From contig OZ252002.1 of NCBI GenBank assembly GCA_965247265.1, forward strand, positions 1,860,001-1,924,000: a DNA stretch of 64,000 nt. The letters run 5' to 3'. Positions 48,778-58,465 of the stretch are shown here, piece after piece; positions within the stretch are counted from its first letter, which is position 1; the number at the start of each line of letters is the position of its first letter. This DNA comes from G965247265 sp965247265. Lineage in GTDB: Bacteria > Pseudomonadota > Gammaproteobacteria > UBA4575. The notes beneath the pieces are model-generated. The model saw only the letters and a list, made by a program, of their open reading frames with translations, did not search any database and was not told where the DNA came from. The position numbers were made by a program, and so were the translations under genes.

Positions 48778-49923
48778 ATGGAAGAATTGTCTAACCTTCA
48801 TTTAATCGCCTTACTAGGCTTTGTGATAGCTATGGTGTTTGGCTTTATTGGAAATAAAACCCACTTTTGTTCCATGGGAGCGATAAGTGATGTGGTGAAT
48901 ATGGGTTCAAAAGGACGTTTAGGCGCTTGGTTTTTAGCAATAGGCGTCGCAATTTTAGGTGCACAGTTTTTGTTCATACGTGGATTGGTAGATCTGAATT
49001 CATCAGTTTATCTTGCACCAAATTTATACATATTAAGTTACATCCTTGGTGGAATAATATTTGGCATCGGAATGACCCTGGCGGCAGGCTGTGGACAGCG
49101 CAATTTGGTTAGGCTGGGAGGCGGAAACTTAAAAGCGCTTGTTGTTGTCATTGTTTTAGGTGTGACCGCATATATGACAATGCGCGGAATTTTGGCAGTG
49201 GTACGTTTAAATTGGGTGTATGCCGTGAACTCTGATTTGACTACGTATGGAATTAATGACCAAGGCTTATTTAGTTCCCTTGGTGCATTATTTAATCTTG
49301 AAAATACTAACTTGCTCAGAAAAATTGGTGGATTCTTAATTGCGTTTGGTTTTATTGCCTATGCATTTAAACAAAAAGAATTTAGATCAAGTGTTGACAA
49401 TATGCTAGCTGGATTTGTAATTGGTGGATGCGTCATTGCCGCATGGTTTGTAACAGGTTATATCGGTCAGGACGACTTTGATCCAGTTACTCCTCAAGGC
49501 ATGGCATTTATTGGGCCAACGGGTAATACAATAAGCTATTTAATGACATTTACAGGTGCCGAAATTAATTTCGGTATCGCCGTTGCAATGGGGATGATTG
49601 CAGGTTCATTTTTGTATGCAGCTCTTTCTGGTAACTTCCGTATTGAAACATTCAGCAATAAATCTGAAATGGTAAGTCATTTAATTGGTGCGGTATTGAT
49701 GGGATTTGGTGGTGTACTTTCATTCGGATGCACCATAGGGCAGGGTGTGACGGGAATGTCTACGTTAGCAATGGGATCTATTTTAGCGTTGATCTCTATT
49801 ATTTTTGGATGTGCGCTTACAATGAAGATTCAATACCACATGCTGGACGAGAAGGGATTTACAGTTGCATTAGTATCTGCACTAAAAGAGTTACTTACAC
49901 CTTGGAATAAAGAAGCTGCTTAG
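48778..49923 (+). CDS. YeeE/YedE-family membrane protein (putative sulfur-compound permease)
   Basis: 381 residues, about ten hydrophobic segments. Three conserved Cys-containing motifs of PF04143 are present: NKTHFCSMGAISD (residues 26-38), LAAGCGQRNLVRLGGGN and LSFGCTIGQGVTGMSTL. In the characterised thiosulfate importer TsuA, Cys residues in such motifs relay the substrate. The adjacent soxYZ and fcc genes fit a sulfur substrate; export or import cannot be told. Intact. Confidence 0.88.
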   Translation: MEELSNLHLIALLGFVIAMVFGFIGNKTHFCSMGAISDVVNMGSKGRLGAWFLAIGVAILGAQFLFIRGLVDLNSSVYLAPNLYILSYILGGIIFGIGMTLAAGCGQRNLVRLGGGNLKALVVVIVLGVTAYMTMRGILAVVRLNWVYAVNSDLTTYGINDQGLFSSLGALFNLENTNLLRKIGGFLIAFGFIAYAFKQKEFRSSVDNMLAGFVIGGCVIAAWFVTGYIGQDDFDPVTPQGMAFIGPTGNTISYLMTFTGAEINFGIAVAMGMIAGSFLYAALSGNFRIETFSNKSEMVSHLIGAVLMGFGGVLSFGCTIGQGVTGMSTLAMGSILALISIIFGCALTMKIQYHMLDEKGFTVALVSALKELLTPWNKEAA

Positions 49924-49950
49924 TAAAACGAGAATATAAGCATCTATCTT

Positions 49951-50265
49951 TTATTTTATTTCTGCTTCGCCGCTGCCTGACTCACCTTTATTGTCTGTCC
50001 AGGTGATTTTGACAACATCACCCGCTTTACCACCATCAAATTCAAATGACCAGTAAGGGTTTTTTGAAATTCCTGTTCCCCAGTCTGCAGAGATAATCAC
50101 TTCGCCATTTAATTCTGCTTTAACTTCTTTAATAAAATGGGCAGATATTAGCTCACCCGTGTCTTTGTCTTTTCGACTACCAGATTCCATTTCGTGATAC
50201 ATAATAGTTTTAACAGTTGTCACGCCATCTTTAATTTTTGCTCTAATTTTCATTTCTTCAGCCAT
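49951..50265 (-). CDS. soxZ: Sulfur-oxidation carrier subunit SoxZ
   Basis: 104 residues, the usual SoxZ length, all-beta. Visible: KDGVTTVKTIMYHEMESG near the start, SAHFIKEVKAELNGE and NPYWSFEFDGGKAGD with TWTDNKGES near the end. SoxZ has no signal peptide and is exported with SoxY as a complex; the SoxYZ dimer holds sulfur intermediates on a SoxY cysteine. It follows soxY by 19 bases. Confidence 0.93.
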   Translation of the reverse strand: MAEEMKIRAKIKDGVTTVKTIMYHEMESGSRKDKDTGELISAHFIKEVKAELNGEVIISADWGTGISKNPYWSFEFDGGKAGDVVKITWTDNKGESGSGEAEIK

Positions 50266-50284
50266 CGAATTATTCCTTCATCTT

Positions 50285-50743
50285 TTATACACAACCGCCA
50301 GCAGTAACTTTAACAACACTCTTGCTAGCGTATAACTTGCCGTCAGCTTTAACGATGGCAACTACATTAGATGTTTCACGCAATTTAATGCGAGTTGATA
50401 CAAACGGTTTAGATTTTCCATGAAAATAAAATCGTGAAATCCAAGGTCTTGGATTTTTATCTCCAAATATACTAATCCACTCTACATTCCCTAAATCTGT
50501 TGAAACTTTTACCGGTACGGTTGCACCATTTTCAGCGATTTCGGGTGCATCTAGTGTTACATGCCCATCAAGTAATTCCTGATCGCCTACGAGCCCTTTT
50601 AAGGATGCTTCATATTCTGTCTCGTCAAACGCCGCAGAAGGCCATTCTGCGATCGCAACGCGAGAAAGAATTCCAGTACTTAATGCTGCAAAGAGACTTG
50701 TATAAGCACTATGTTGAATAAATTTTCTTCGTGAAATTTTCAT
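50285..50743 (-). CDS. soxY: Sulfur-oxidation carrier subunit SoxY (non-canonical C-terminus)
   Basis: 152 residues. Twin-arginine-like signal (SRRKFIQHS) and a SoxY immunoglobulin-like fold. Canonical SoxY ends in GGCGG, a flexible arm whose Cys carries the sulfane chain. Here the end is TAGGCV: the Cys is kept but is followed by a single Val. The operon is soxY then soxZ. soxXA, soxB and soxCD are not in the window, so the pair may serve a truncated Sox pathway or work with fccAB; inference. Confidence 0.9.
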   Translation of the reverse strand: MKISRRKFIQHSAYTSLFAALSTGILSRVAIAEWPSAAFDETEYEASLKGLVGDQELLDGHVTLDAPEIAENGATVPVKVSTDLGNVEWISIFGDKNPRPWISRFYFHGKSKPFVSTRIKLRETSNVVAIVKADGKLYASKSVVKVTAGGCV

Positions 50744-50911
50744 AATTCCCTCATTAGATTATCGGAATTTTAATTAACTTTTTATTTTAAATATTAATGT
50801 TTTACAGAATACTCCTATGACAGTTCTTAATTATTCAAATTCTATGTATTTTTATAATTGTAATAATTTAAATGTTATACCACACCTAAGTATCTGCTCG
50901 TAAGTGCCTAG

Positions 50912-51577
50912 CTAAAATTTTGAGGCTAGATCAGATAATGTGTTAATCTCAATATCTGCCATAAAAGGTAAACGCTCGGGTTTGCGTTCATAACGATTAA
51001 TCCACACTGAGTAAAACCCATATGCGACTGCTCCAGCAATATCCCATGAATTTGAAGAAATAAAGCTTATTTTACTGCGTGGTAAAGCCAGTTGTTCTTC
51101 TACAAATTCGTAAACTGCAGGGGAGGGCTTATAAGCCTTTATTTGTTCGGTTGAATAAATACCATTAAACAAGTGGTCGACCTCAGCATGCTTTAGAGAT
51201 GTTGCTAATTTCTGCGGGGATCCATTAGATAAAACCGCAGTTACAATTCCTTTGTCTTTAATTGTTTGCAACGCATCTTTAACGTCTGGATAAGCCGCTA
51301 AATTTGCATGTGCCTGGAGAATATTATTTTTGATATTGTCATCTTCTATCCCATATACATCGCATGCAAAATCAAGTGCTGACTTTGTAATTTTCCCATA
51401 GCTTGTAAATTTGTTCATCAAGCTCAATTGAGAAGAGTATTGGAGACGTTTCGCCCGCCATAGCTTATATATTACCAACGCATTTTCACCGAGCTGATCG
51501 CGATATTCTTCAAAGGGCAAATAGGTATCCAAAACGGCTCCATAGGCATTGAATACGCATGCTTTTATCTTACTCAC
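50912..51577 (-). CDS. HAD-family protein like type II haloacid dehalogenase, nucleophile Asp replaced by Asn
   Basis: 221 residues. The overall layout follows L-2-haloacid dehalogenases: motif I CVFNAYGAVLD, motif II AVLSNGSPQKL, motif III Lys in EQIKAYKPSPAVYEFV, motif IV SSNSWDIAGAVAYGF. In motif I the nucleophilic Asp is Asn10 (AAT for the expected GAT), so catalysis through an aspartyl ester is not expected unless the Asn is deamidated. It may be inactive or a recent loss. Alone on its strand. Confidence 0.8.
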   Translation of the reverse strand: MSKIKACVFNAYGAVLDTYLPFEEYRDQLGENALVIYKLWRAKRLQYSSQLSLMNKFTSYGKITKSALDFACDVYGIEDDNIKNNILQAHANLAAYPDVKDALQTIKDKGIVTAVLSNGSPQKLATSLKHAEVDHLFNGIYSTEQIKAYKPSPAVYEFVEEQLALPRSKISFISSNSWDIAGAVAYGFYSVWINRYERKPERLPFMADIEINTLSDLASKF

Positions 51578-52004
51578 TGATTTTCTTTCCTTAGACTGGC
51601 ACTCACGTATTTACATTAGATTGGAATGCGTGAGAGGTATAAATATTAATATCTGCTAATATTCTTATTTATTTGTGTTAATTCCCATATTCCTAATGAG
51701 ATGTACAACTCAACGTGTCGTAATACGTTTATATATTTGCTTTTCTAGCTAACTTGAAATAAGCATTGATAGGTTCAGGGCAACTATTTGTTTAATCACT
51801 AGTAGTATCTTAGAGCTTTTAAAGCTTGGTAAGAATCTCAAATACAGGTTGTAATCGCTAAGGATTGATAAAATTTGTAAAGTCACACTAATAGCTGACG
51901 CTGTATTAACTTCGCATAATATATATTATGTTAAAATTTAAATATTCACTAATACTAGATTACTCGCCTCTTATCCTAAAATATAACATCAGTGGGTTTC
52001 TCAC
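51578..52004. other. 427-base stretch without a gene
   Basis: AT-rich, no supported frame. A ctcacg/cgtgag inverted repeat lies near 51600-51635, upstream of the HAD gene on the minus strand, and may belong to its promoter. Nothing else seen. Confidence 0.4.
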
Positions 52005-52751
52005 TTAGAATTTATATTTAGAACGATATCCTACAGCTACACGAAAACTTGTGTCTGGATAATATATGAAACCAACATTCCATCCATACCCCCAGTCATC
52101 ACCCTCTACTTTTGAAAAACCTTCTGATACACCAAGTATCGTAGGACCATTTGATATAGCCTGGCTCAGAGTTGCATCTGCATACTGTGCACTGAACCCT
52201 ATCCTTATTGATAATGCATCGCTCATCTTATAAGCCAAAAGATGGATTTAAATTGACTGTGAGCAATTCTGATCAACTGCATGAAAACCGCCCAACCCAT
52301 TCCCGATTATAATCCGTTTTGAGGCCATATGGAGCCATTACTGCAAAACCGTATTTCAGATTATCGGTTGTTAGGTCCGTTACAAAATATAAACTTGGTA
52401 CAAATAATAATGAGCTACCATCTTTATTACTTCCAGTTCTAGGACTATTTATAATTAGTGGAGGAAAACATTGTGTAGAGCCCTCATTTGAAAACGACCT
52501 TTCCCGTCAACGAAATAGCCGGTAAGTTGAACTTGTGTACCATGTTGTAGCGTAATGCCTGCAGTATTGTAAAAAGCCATCGACAAGTCATCACCAATTA
52601 CCCCGAATCCTGCAAAAGCGCGCTCTAAACCTGTTCCACTTTGCTCGCTAATTTGAAATCCAGCACTATACACGTTTGACGTATTTAAGATTACGATACT
52701 TGCAATAAGAAAAATATGCAGTTCCCTCTTAATCAGGCATCTTCGTTTCAT
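52005..52751 (-). pseudogene. FadL-family outer-membrane transport protein, degraded
   Basis: The N-terminal part (52751 down to about 52455) has a signal peptide and the FadL start SAGFQISEQSGTGLERAFAG, then YNTAGITL with Thr for the usual Pro. Broken frames in between still encode barrel-like segments (KYGFAVMAPYGLKTDYNREW), and the last part has MSDALSIRIGFSAQYADATL. Intact members exceed 400 residues; here about 249 codons with shifts remain. The family carries hydrophobic compounds across the outer membrane. Confidence 0.8.
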
Positions 52752-52930
52752 GGCATAATTTTAACTATTGGCAAATTTATTTTTATTGTAACGTGAGTAT
52801 ATTTTGTTTTTTAACATATATAACAATGAGTAATATTAAAAATGATATTTATTATGATCTGTTGTTACTGTGAATTTATTGAGCTAAATATGGTTGCAAA
52901 TTATAAATTTTATTTTCCTATACACATTTC

Positions 52931-53605
52931 ATGCTAAAGCTGTCAATTATTATCCCTGCGCTTAATGAAGCGCAATTCTTATCTGAGCATCGTAATTTTT
53001 TCAAATCCTTATTAAGAGAAGGCCATGAAATCATAATCGTCGATGCTGGCAGTGTAGATAATTCTGTCCAGATTGCACGTTCAGTTTTGTGTGAAACATT
53101 TATTACAAAAGCCTCTCGTGGCTATCAAATGAATTTTGGCGCCATGAAAAGCAAAAACGACACTTTATTATTTTTGCATGCAGATACCCTTCTACCAAAA
53201 TCTGCCCCAGCTTTAATTTCGAACGCATTGACTCGCAGTGATAAGCACTGGGGTCGTTTTAATGTCTCATTCAACAATTCAAGCCTGATATTTAGTGTTG
53301 TTGCGTGGTTTATGAATAAACGAAGTTGCCTGACCGGTATTGTCACGGGTGATCATGCTATTTTTGTTAACCGAGACATTTATAATCGCTGCGGAGGATT
53401 TGCAGATATTCCAGTCATGGAAGATATTGATATAAGCACACGTTTAAAAACGTTTTCGATGCCAATATGTATACAAAACTCAGTTATTACTTCATCTAGA
53501 AAGTGGGAAACTCAAGGCTTGATGAGAACAATTATAAAGATGTGGACCTTGAGATTCCTTTATTTCTGCGGTATACCAGCGCAAAATATTGAAAAATTAT
53601 ATTAG
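52931..53605 (+). CDS. Family 2 glycosyltransferase (TIGR04283-like)
   Basis: 224 residues of the GT-A fold: LSIIIPALNEAQFL at the start, IIVDAGSVDNS, and the metal-binding region LFLHADTLLP. The length and HADTLLP match the TIGR04283 group, which commonly occurs next to TIGR04282 proteins and radical-SAM/selenium-related genes. The next gene overlaps its 3' end by 17 bases, so they form a pair. Product unknown. Confidence 0.8.
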   Translation: MLKLSIIIPALNEAQFLSEHRNFFKSLLREGHEIIIVDAGSVDNSVQIARSVLCETFITKASRGYQMNFGAMKSKNDTLLFLHADTLLPKSAPALISNALTRSDKHWGRFNVSFNNSSLIFSVVAWFMNKRSCLTGIVTGDHAIFVNRDIYNRCGGFADIPVMEDIDISTRLKTFSMPICIQNSVITSSRKWETQGLMRTIIKMWTLRFLYFCGIPAQNIEKLY

Positions 53606-54269
53606 TCATACTATGGATGTTAAAACTTTAATATGTTTCTGCAAATATCCGAACCCTGGATTTGTGAAATCTCGTCTATCTAAAGATGTTGGCAATTTAC
53701 AAGCATCAAATATATATAAAATAATTTTAGAACATACTATACAGAATATTTGCACTAATGAATTTAAGGTCGAGTTGTATTGTTACCCAAATACAGAACA
53801 TTCTTTTTTTAATTACCTAAAAGATAAATATAAAGTAAGTTTACATTGTCAGGTTGGAGATGACTTAGGAATACGCATGTGTAACGCGTTTAATGAGTGC
53901 CTTAAAAATAACTTAAAGGTTGTGTTAATTGGTTCGGATTGTGTTGAACTTACCAGTGCATATATCGCTAATGCATTTCAGGAACTTGGAAATGGCAGTA
54001 ATATTGTACTTGGGCCTACCTATGATGGCGGTTATGCGTTAATAGGCCTTTATCAAGTAGATAAATCCTTGTTTAAAAATATATCTTGGAGCACAGATAA
54101 GGTATTAGAACAAACAAAAGAATGTATTATACATAACAATTGGTCTTGTACGTTTCTACACAAAATACGTGATATCGATACAATTTCAGACTATAGGTAT
54201 TTTTGCAGTCACAAAACATATTCTCATTTATTTTCAAGTATCAAAAAGGAAAATAATTTAGCCTGCTAG
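53589..54269 (+). CDS. DUF2064 (TIGR04282-like) glycosyltransferase-type protein
   Basis: 226 residues. LICFCKYPNPGFVKSRLSKDVG near the start and VVLIGSDCVELTSAYI with LGPTYDGGYALIGL are the family hallmarks, a nucleotide-diphospho-sugar transferase-like fold. Starts inside the end of the preceding gene (ATG at 53613 is an alternative to the 53589 start and would remove the overlap). Converges with dusA, overlapping it by 12 bases. Confidence 0.8.
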   Translation: MKNYISHTMDVKTLICFCKYPNPGFVKSRLSKDVGNLQASNIYKIILEHTIQNICTNEFKVELYCYPNTEHSFFNYLKDKYKVSLHCQVGDDLGIRMCNAFNECLKNNLKVVLIGSDCVELTSAYIANAFQELGNGSNIVLGPTYDGGYALIGLYQVDKSLFKNISWSTDKVLEQTKECIIHNNWSCTFLHKIRDIDTISDYRYFCSHKTYSHLFSSIKKENNLAC

Positions 54270-55256
54270 CGCTACATCGCTACTATCCGAAACAAAATTA
54301 GCGGCTTCGTTAATTATTTCCAATCCAGCATTCTTTTTATAAACGTTTTCACTCAAATATCTACGCCATGCTTTTGCGCCAGGCTTGCCGCTGAACAATC
54401 CAAAAAGGTGACGCACAAATGTTTTTAAAGGAACTCCATTCTCTAATTGCCGCTGCACATACTCTTTGTACAAATTTAGTACTTGATCTCTTGATAATTG
54501 ATCACTAGGACTATCAAATATAAGTGCGTCTACATCTGCTAAAAAAAACGGATTATCATAAATCTCTCTACCAACCATTACTCCATCTAAATAATTTAAA
54601 TGATTTTGAATTTCATTCATGTCATCAATTCCGCCATTGATTATAATTTTTAAAGTCGGATATTCTTCTTTAAGTCTATACACGTAATCATAACGAAGAG
54701 GTGGAATAGTTCGATTTTCCTTTGGGCTCAATCCCGACAAATAGGCTTTTCTAGCATGTACTATTATGGTCTTGCAGCCTGCCCTAGCTATTATTTCTAC
54801 AAACCTACTCAAGGTTTCGTATTCGTCTTGATCATCTACACCAATGCGAGTTTTTACTGTTACATCAATATCGGCGGTATTGGAAATGGCTTTTATACAG
54901 TCTGCAACAATCGTTGGTTCTAGCATTAAACATGCACCAAACTTTCCCGACTGAACTCTTTCACTTGGACAGCCAACATTGATATTTACTTCATCAAAAC
55001 TGAAATCGCTTGCAAACTCTGCACATTTTCCCATCTCAATAGGATTGCTTCCCCCTAACTGCAATGCAATGGGATGCTCACATGCTTCAAATTGTAGCGT
55101 GCGATCACGATCACCATAGATTAACGCGCCTGTAGTAATCATTTCTGTATATAGCATGCTGTGTTTCGTTAAGAGTCTAGCTAAATAACGAAAGTGACGA
55201 TCTGTACAACGCAACATGGGCGCGATACAAAATTGGTGTGCATTATGTGATTGCAT
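54258..55256 (-). CDS. dusA: tRNA-dihydrouridine synthase A
   Basis: 332 residues. FMN enzyme reducing uridines in the D-loop of tRNA. Visible: FCIAPMLRCTDRHFRYLARLL, MITTGALIYGDRDR, VNINVGCPSERVQSGKFGACLM with the catalytic Cys, VKTRIGVDDQDEYE, VHARKAYLSGLSPKENR, and IIINGGI. The C-terminal helical tRNA-binding part is complete. Intact. Confidence 0.95.
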   Translation of the reverse strand: MQSHNAHQFCIAPMLRCTDRHFRYLARLLTKHSMLYTEMITTGALIYGDRDRTLQFEACEHPIALQLGGSNPIEMGKCAEFASDFSFDEVNINVGCPSERVQSGKFGACLMLEPTIVADCIKAISNTADIDVTVKTRIGVDDQDEYETLSRFVEIIARAGCKTIIVHARKAYLSGLSPKENRTIPPLRYDYVYRLKEEYPTLKIIINGGIDDMNEIQNHLNYLDGVMVGREIYDNPFFLADVDALIFDSPSDQLSRDQVLNLYKEYVQRQLENGVPLKTFVRHLFGLFSGKPGAKAWRRYLSENVYKKNAGLEIINEAANFVSDSSDVALAG

Positions 55257-55301
55257 TAAAAATTCTTCAGCAGGAGATAATCATAAACAAATTATTTACT
55301 A

Positions 55302-56696
55302 TTAAGTCGAATATTGCTGTTGCAAGTATTCGACAACAGCTCGCAATCCCATTGCCTCACCACCTTTTTGCCTACCCGATCTTGTGCGCGTGTTCCAAGC
55401 CATTACATCAAAATGAACCCAGCGCATTGTTTCAGGCACAAACTCTTTAAGAAACAAGGCAGCTGTAATTGAACCACCAAAACCGCTTGTAGCGCAGTTT
55501 GAAATGTCTGCAATATCACTATTCAGCATATAGCGATATGGTTTATGTAGCGGTAGTTGCCAAATTGGATCATTTGCAATTTTTGAAGCTGAATTGAGTC
55601 CATCTGCAACAGATTCATCATTGGTAAAAAATGCCGGAATTTCAGTTCCTAGTGCAACCCGTGCTGCACCTGTAAGTGTTGCGAAATCGATGATTAAATC
55701 TGGCGTATCTTCAGAAGCCCTGGTGATTGCATCACATAAAATCAAGCGACCTTCAGCATCAGTATTATCAATCTCAATTGTTTTAGCGCTTCTTGATGTT
55801 AAAACATCGCCCGGTCTGTACGCATTCCCTGAAATGGCATTTTCGACCGTTGGAATTAGTACGTGAAGATGAATTGGCAAATTCAAGTCCATTATTGCTG
55901 AGGCGAGGCCCAAAGCATGTGCAGCACCTCCCATATCTTTTTTCATCAACCGCATTCCTTGCGAAGATTTAATATCTAAACCCCCGCTATCAAATGAAAC
56001 ACCCTTGCCTATCAACGCAATTTTTGGATGGTTTGGTTTTCCCCATTTCCATTGAATTAATCGTGGCGGATGAATACTTGCACGTCCTACTGCATGTACA
56101 ACAGGATAGTTTTCTTTTAGAAGGTCTTCGCCTATACATATTTCTAATTTTACTTGATGTTGCTGTGCTAATGTTTCGCATTGCTCGTGTATATGTTGAG
56201 GTTGCATATCTGATGCAGGTGTATTCACTAAATCACGGACTAAAGTAATAGCCTTAAGTAAAGTTACTACGAAATCTTTGTTACTTGCTCTATCTATTGA
56301 TAGTCTACAAAGCTTGCTTTTAGCCTTTTTATATTGCTGAAATTTATATGCTCCCATTCCCCAACCAATAAGATATGAATCGATATCAGAACTTTCAGTA
56401 AGTGATGAAATGTGATAGTCCCCTTCTGGAAGCGAACCAGGACAATTTCCTAACGCCCATATTGAATTTTCATGCTCTGAAATTGCCAGTACACTACCCA
56501 ACTTTCCTTGCGCATTTGGAATGCATAAGTGATGATTAGACTTAGGTTCAAAACCTGAGGACTGTAACCAGTTTTGTAATAATTCTGATTGTTCGCGCAA
56601 CCATTTTTTATAGTCAGCTCGAGATATGATTTTAATCGGTGTACTTTTTGCACTAATCCCTTCATAAAAATTTTGCATCACTTCAGTGCTAGCCAT
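55302..56696 (-). CDS. Leucyl aminopeptidase family (M17) metallopeptidase
   Basis: 464 residues, two-domain M17 exopeptidase. The catalytic C-terminal domain has VSFDSGGLDIKSSQGM, MKKDMGGAAHALGLASAI, and the family signature NTDAEGRLILCDAI, with metal ligands and the active-site Lys and Arg in place. It releases N-terminal residues from peptides in the cytoplasm. More like the shorter PepB/YwaD-type branch than canonical PepA. Intact, single gene. Confidence 0.92.
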   Translation of the reverse strand: MASTEVMQNFYEGISAKSTPIKIISRADYKKWLREQSELLQNWLQSSGFEPKSNHHLCIPNAQGKLGSVLAISEHENSIWALGNCPGSLPEGDYHISSLTESSDIDSYLIGWGMGAYKFQQYKKAKSKLCRLSIDRASNKDFVVTLLKAITLVRDLVNTPASDMQPQHIHEQCETLAQQHQVKLEICIGEDLLKENYPVVHAVGRASIHPPRLIQWKWGKPNHPKIALIGKGVSFDSGGLDIKSSQGMRLMKKDMGGAAHALGLASAIMDLNLPIHLHVLIPTVENAISGNAYRPGDVLTSRSAKTIEIDNTDAEGRLILCDAITRASEDTPDLIIDFATLTGAARVALGTEIPAFFTNDESVADGLNSASKIANDPIWQLPLHKPYRYMLNSDIADISNCATSGFGGSITAALFLKEFVPETMRWVHFDVMAWNTRTRSGRQKGGEAMGLRAVVEYLQQQYST

Positions 56697-56756
56697 TAAG
56701 TTCCTCGCAAACGTCTAAAAGAAATATAAAAATAATTATAGTAACAATATTTAATT

Positions 56757-57671
56757 ATGACTGAGCATGCCATATCCATTAGCGGGCTTTGTAAAACCTA
56801 TCGTAATCAGGTCAAAGCATTGGACAATATCGATCTACAGGTAATAAACGGAGATTTTTTTGCCCTACTGGGGCCTAATGGGGCTGGAAAATCCACGCTA
56901 ATTGGCATAATAACATCTTTAATTAATAAGACCGCAGGAAAAGTACATGTAATAGGGTTTGATATCGACACCCACTTTTCCCAGGCTAAAAACAATATTG
57001 GTTTGGTACCGCAAGAATTTAATTTCAATAATTTTGAGCCGTTACTTGAGATAGTAAAAAATCAGGCTGGCTATTTTGGATTAAGCAGCTCTAACGCTAA
57101 AGAAGCAGCAGAACATTGTCTAGAAAAATTAGGCTTATGGGAAAAACGTAAAGAAACGCCAAGAGAGCTATCAGGTGGCATGAAACGCAGGCTCATGATT
57201 GCACGCGCGCTGGTGCATAACCCAAATTTACTAATTTTAGACGAACCAACCGCAGGGGTTGATATTGAGATTAGGCGATCTGTGTGGGAGTTAATGCAAA
57301 AATTCAACGATGAAGGGAAAACAATTATTCTAACCACACATTACCTTGAAGAGGCTGAACGTCTTTGTAGAAATATTGCAATCATTGATCAAGGTAAAAT
57401 AATTGTAGACACATCCATGCGAGAGCTTTTAGATAAACTAATAGAAGAAAGCTTTATTTTATACTTGCAGCACCCGCTTAAAAAACATTTAGATCTTGCC
57501 AATTATAACCATAAAGTCGTAGACAAAAAAACAATTGAAGTAACACTGTCTAACAATAAAACATTATATGAATTATTTAATGACTTGAACCAGCAAGGGA
57601 TAATGGTTTTAAGTATAAAAAATAAATCAAATCGATTAGAAGAATTATTTCTCAAGCTCACAAGAAGTTAA
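56757..57671 (+). CDS. ABC transporter ATP-binding protein (ABC-2 type exporter)
   Basis: 304 residues. Walker A LLGPNGAGKST, Q-loop VPQEF, signature ELSGGMKRRLMIARAL, Walker B LLILDEPTAG and the H-loop TTHYLEEAERL, then a C-terminal extension that regulates the dimer. The permease follows 13 bases downstream. The pair resembles the YadG/YadH type. Substrate unknown. Confidence 0.93.
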   Translation: MTEHAISISGLCKTYRNQVKALDNIDLQVINGDFFALLGPNGAGKSTLIGIITSLINKTAGKVHVIGFDIDTHFSQAKNNIGLVPQEFNFNNFEPLLEIVKNQAGYFGLSSSNAKEAAEHCLEKLGLWEKRKETPRELSGGMKRRLMIARALVHNPNLLILDEPTAGVDIEIRRSVWELMQKFNDEGKTIILTTHYLEEAERLCRNIAIIDQGKIIVDTSMRELLDKLIEESFILYLQHPLKKHLDLANYNHKVVDKKTIEVTLSNNKTLYELFNDLNQQGIMVLSIKNKSNRLEELFLKLTRS

Positions 57672-57684
57672 AGTTATTTTCGCT

Positions 57685-58458
57685 ATGACATTTACTAAGC
57701 AACTTGTCTCACTACAAACTATTGTAATTAAAGAGGTGCTTCGATTTTCTCGAATTTGGATTCAAACCATTCTACCGTCTGCGATTACTGTTTCGCTTTA
57801 CTTCGTAATTATGGGCACTTTTATTGGCTCACAAATTAATGATATAGATGGTTATTCCTATATAGAGTTTATTGCGCCAGGGCTTATCATGATGGGAATA
57901 ATTACGAATTCATACGCCAACGCAGTTTCATCATTTTACAGTTCTAAGTTTCAACGCCATATTGAAGAGATGCTTGTGTCTCCTATGCCTAATTACATCA
58001 TAATACTTGGCTTTATGCTTGGCGGCATTGCGCGAGGCATCACTGTGGGAATTGTGGTGACGTTTGTCTCTTTTTTATTTACGGACCTACAAATTCATAG
58101 TTTAAGCATTGTATTATTAACTTCTACACTAACAGCTGCCCTATTCTCACTCGCTGGAATCATAAATGGCATCTATGCTAAAAGTTTTGACGATATTTCA
58201 ATCATACCTACTTTCGTATTAACGCCTTTAACATACCTTGGAGGGATATTTTTCAGCATTGAAATGTTGCCAGAATTTTGGCAAAAGGTTTCCTTGGCTA
58301 ACCCAATTTTATATATGATCAATAGCTTCAGGAGGGGATTACTGGGTGTGTCAGATGTTAGTTTTGCCACATCAATATCTGTAATTCTTGCATTTTTAAC
58401 TGTGCTATTTTTGTTATGTCTTTATTTGCTAAATAAAGGAATTGGCATACGTAACTAG
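57685..58458 (+). CDS. ABC-2 type transporter permease
   Basis: 257 residues, six hydrophobic segments, typical of YadH-like permeases: FIAPGLIMMGIITNSYANAV, FQRHIEEMLVSPMPNYIIIL and PLTYLGGIFFSIEMLP are the recognisable blocks of PF01061. Works with the preceding ATPase. Converges with the ATPase-FHA gene, 7 bases apart. Confidence 0.92.
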   Translation: MTFTKQLVSLQTIVIKEVLRFSRIWIQTILPSAITVSLYFVIMGTFIGSQINDIDGYSYIEFIAPGLIMMGIITNSYANAVSSFYSSKFQRHIEEMLVSPMPNYIIILGFMLGGIARGITVGIVVTFVSFLFTDLQIHSLSIVLLTSTLTAALFSLAGIINGIYAKSFDDISIIPTFVLTPLTYLGGIFFSIEMLPEFWQKVSLANPILYMINSFRRGLLGVSDVSFATSISVILAFLTVLFLLCLYLLNKGIGIRN

Positions 58459-58465
58459 TTGGTTA

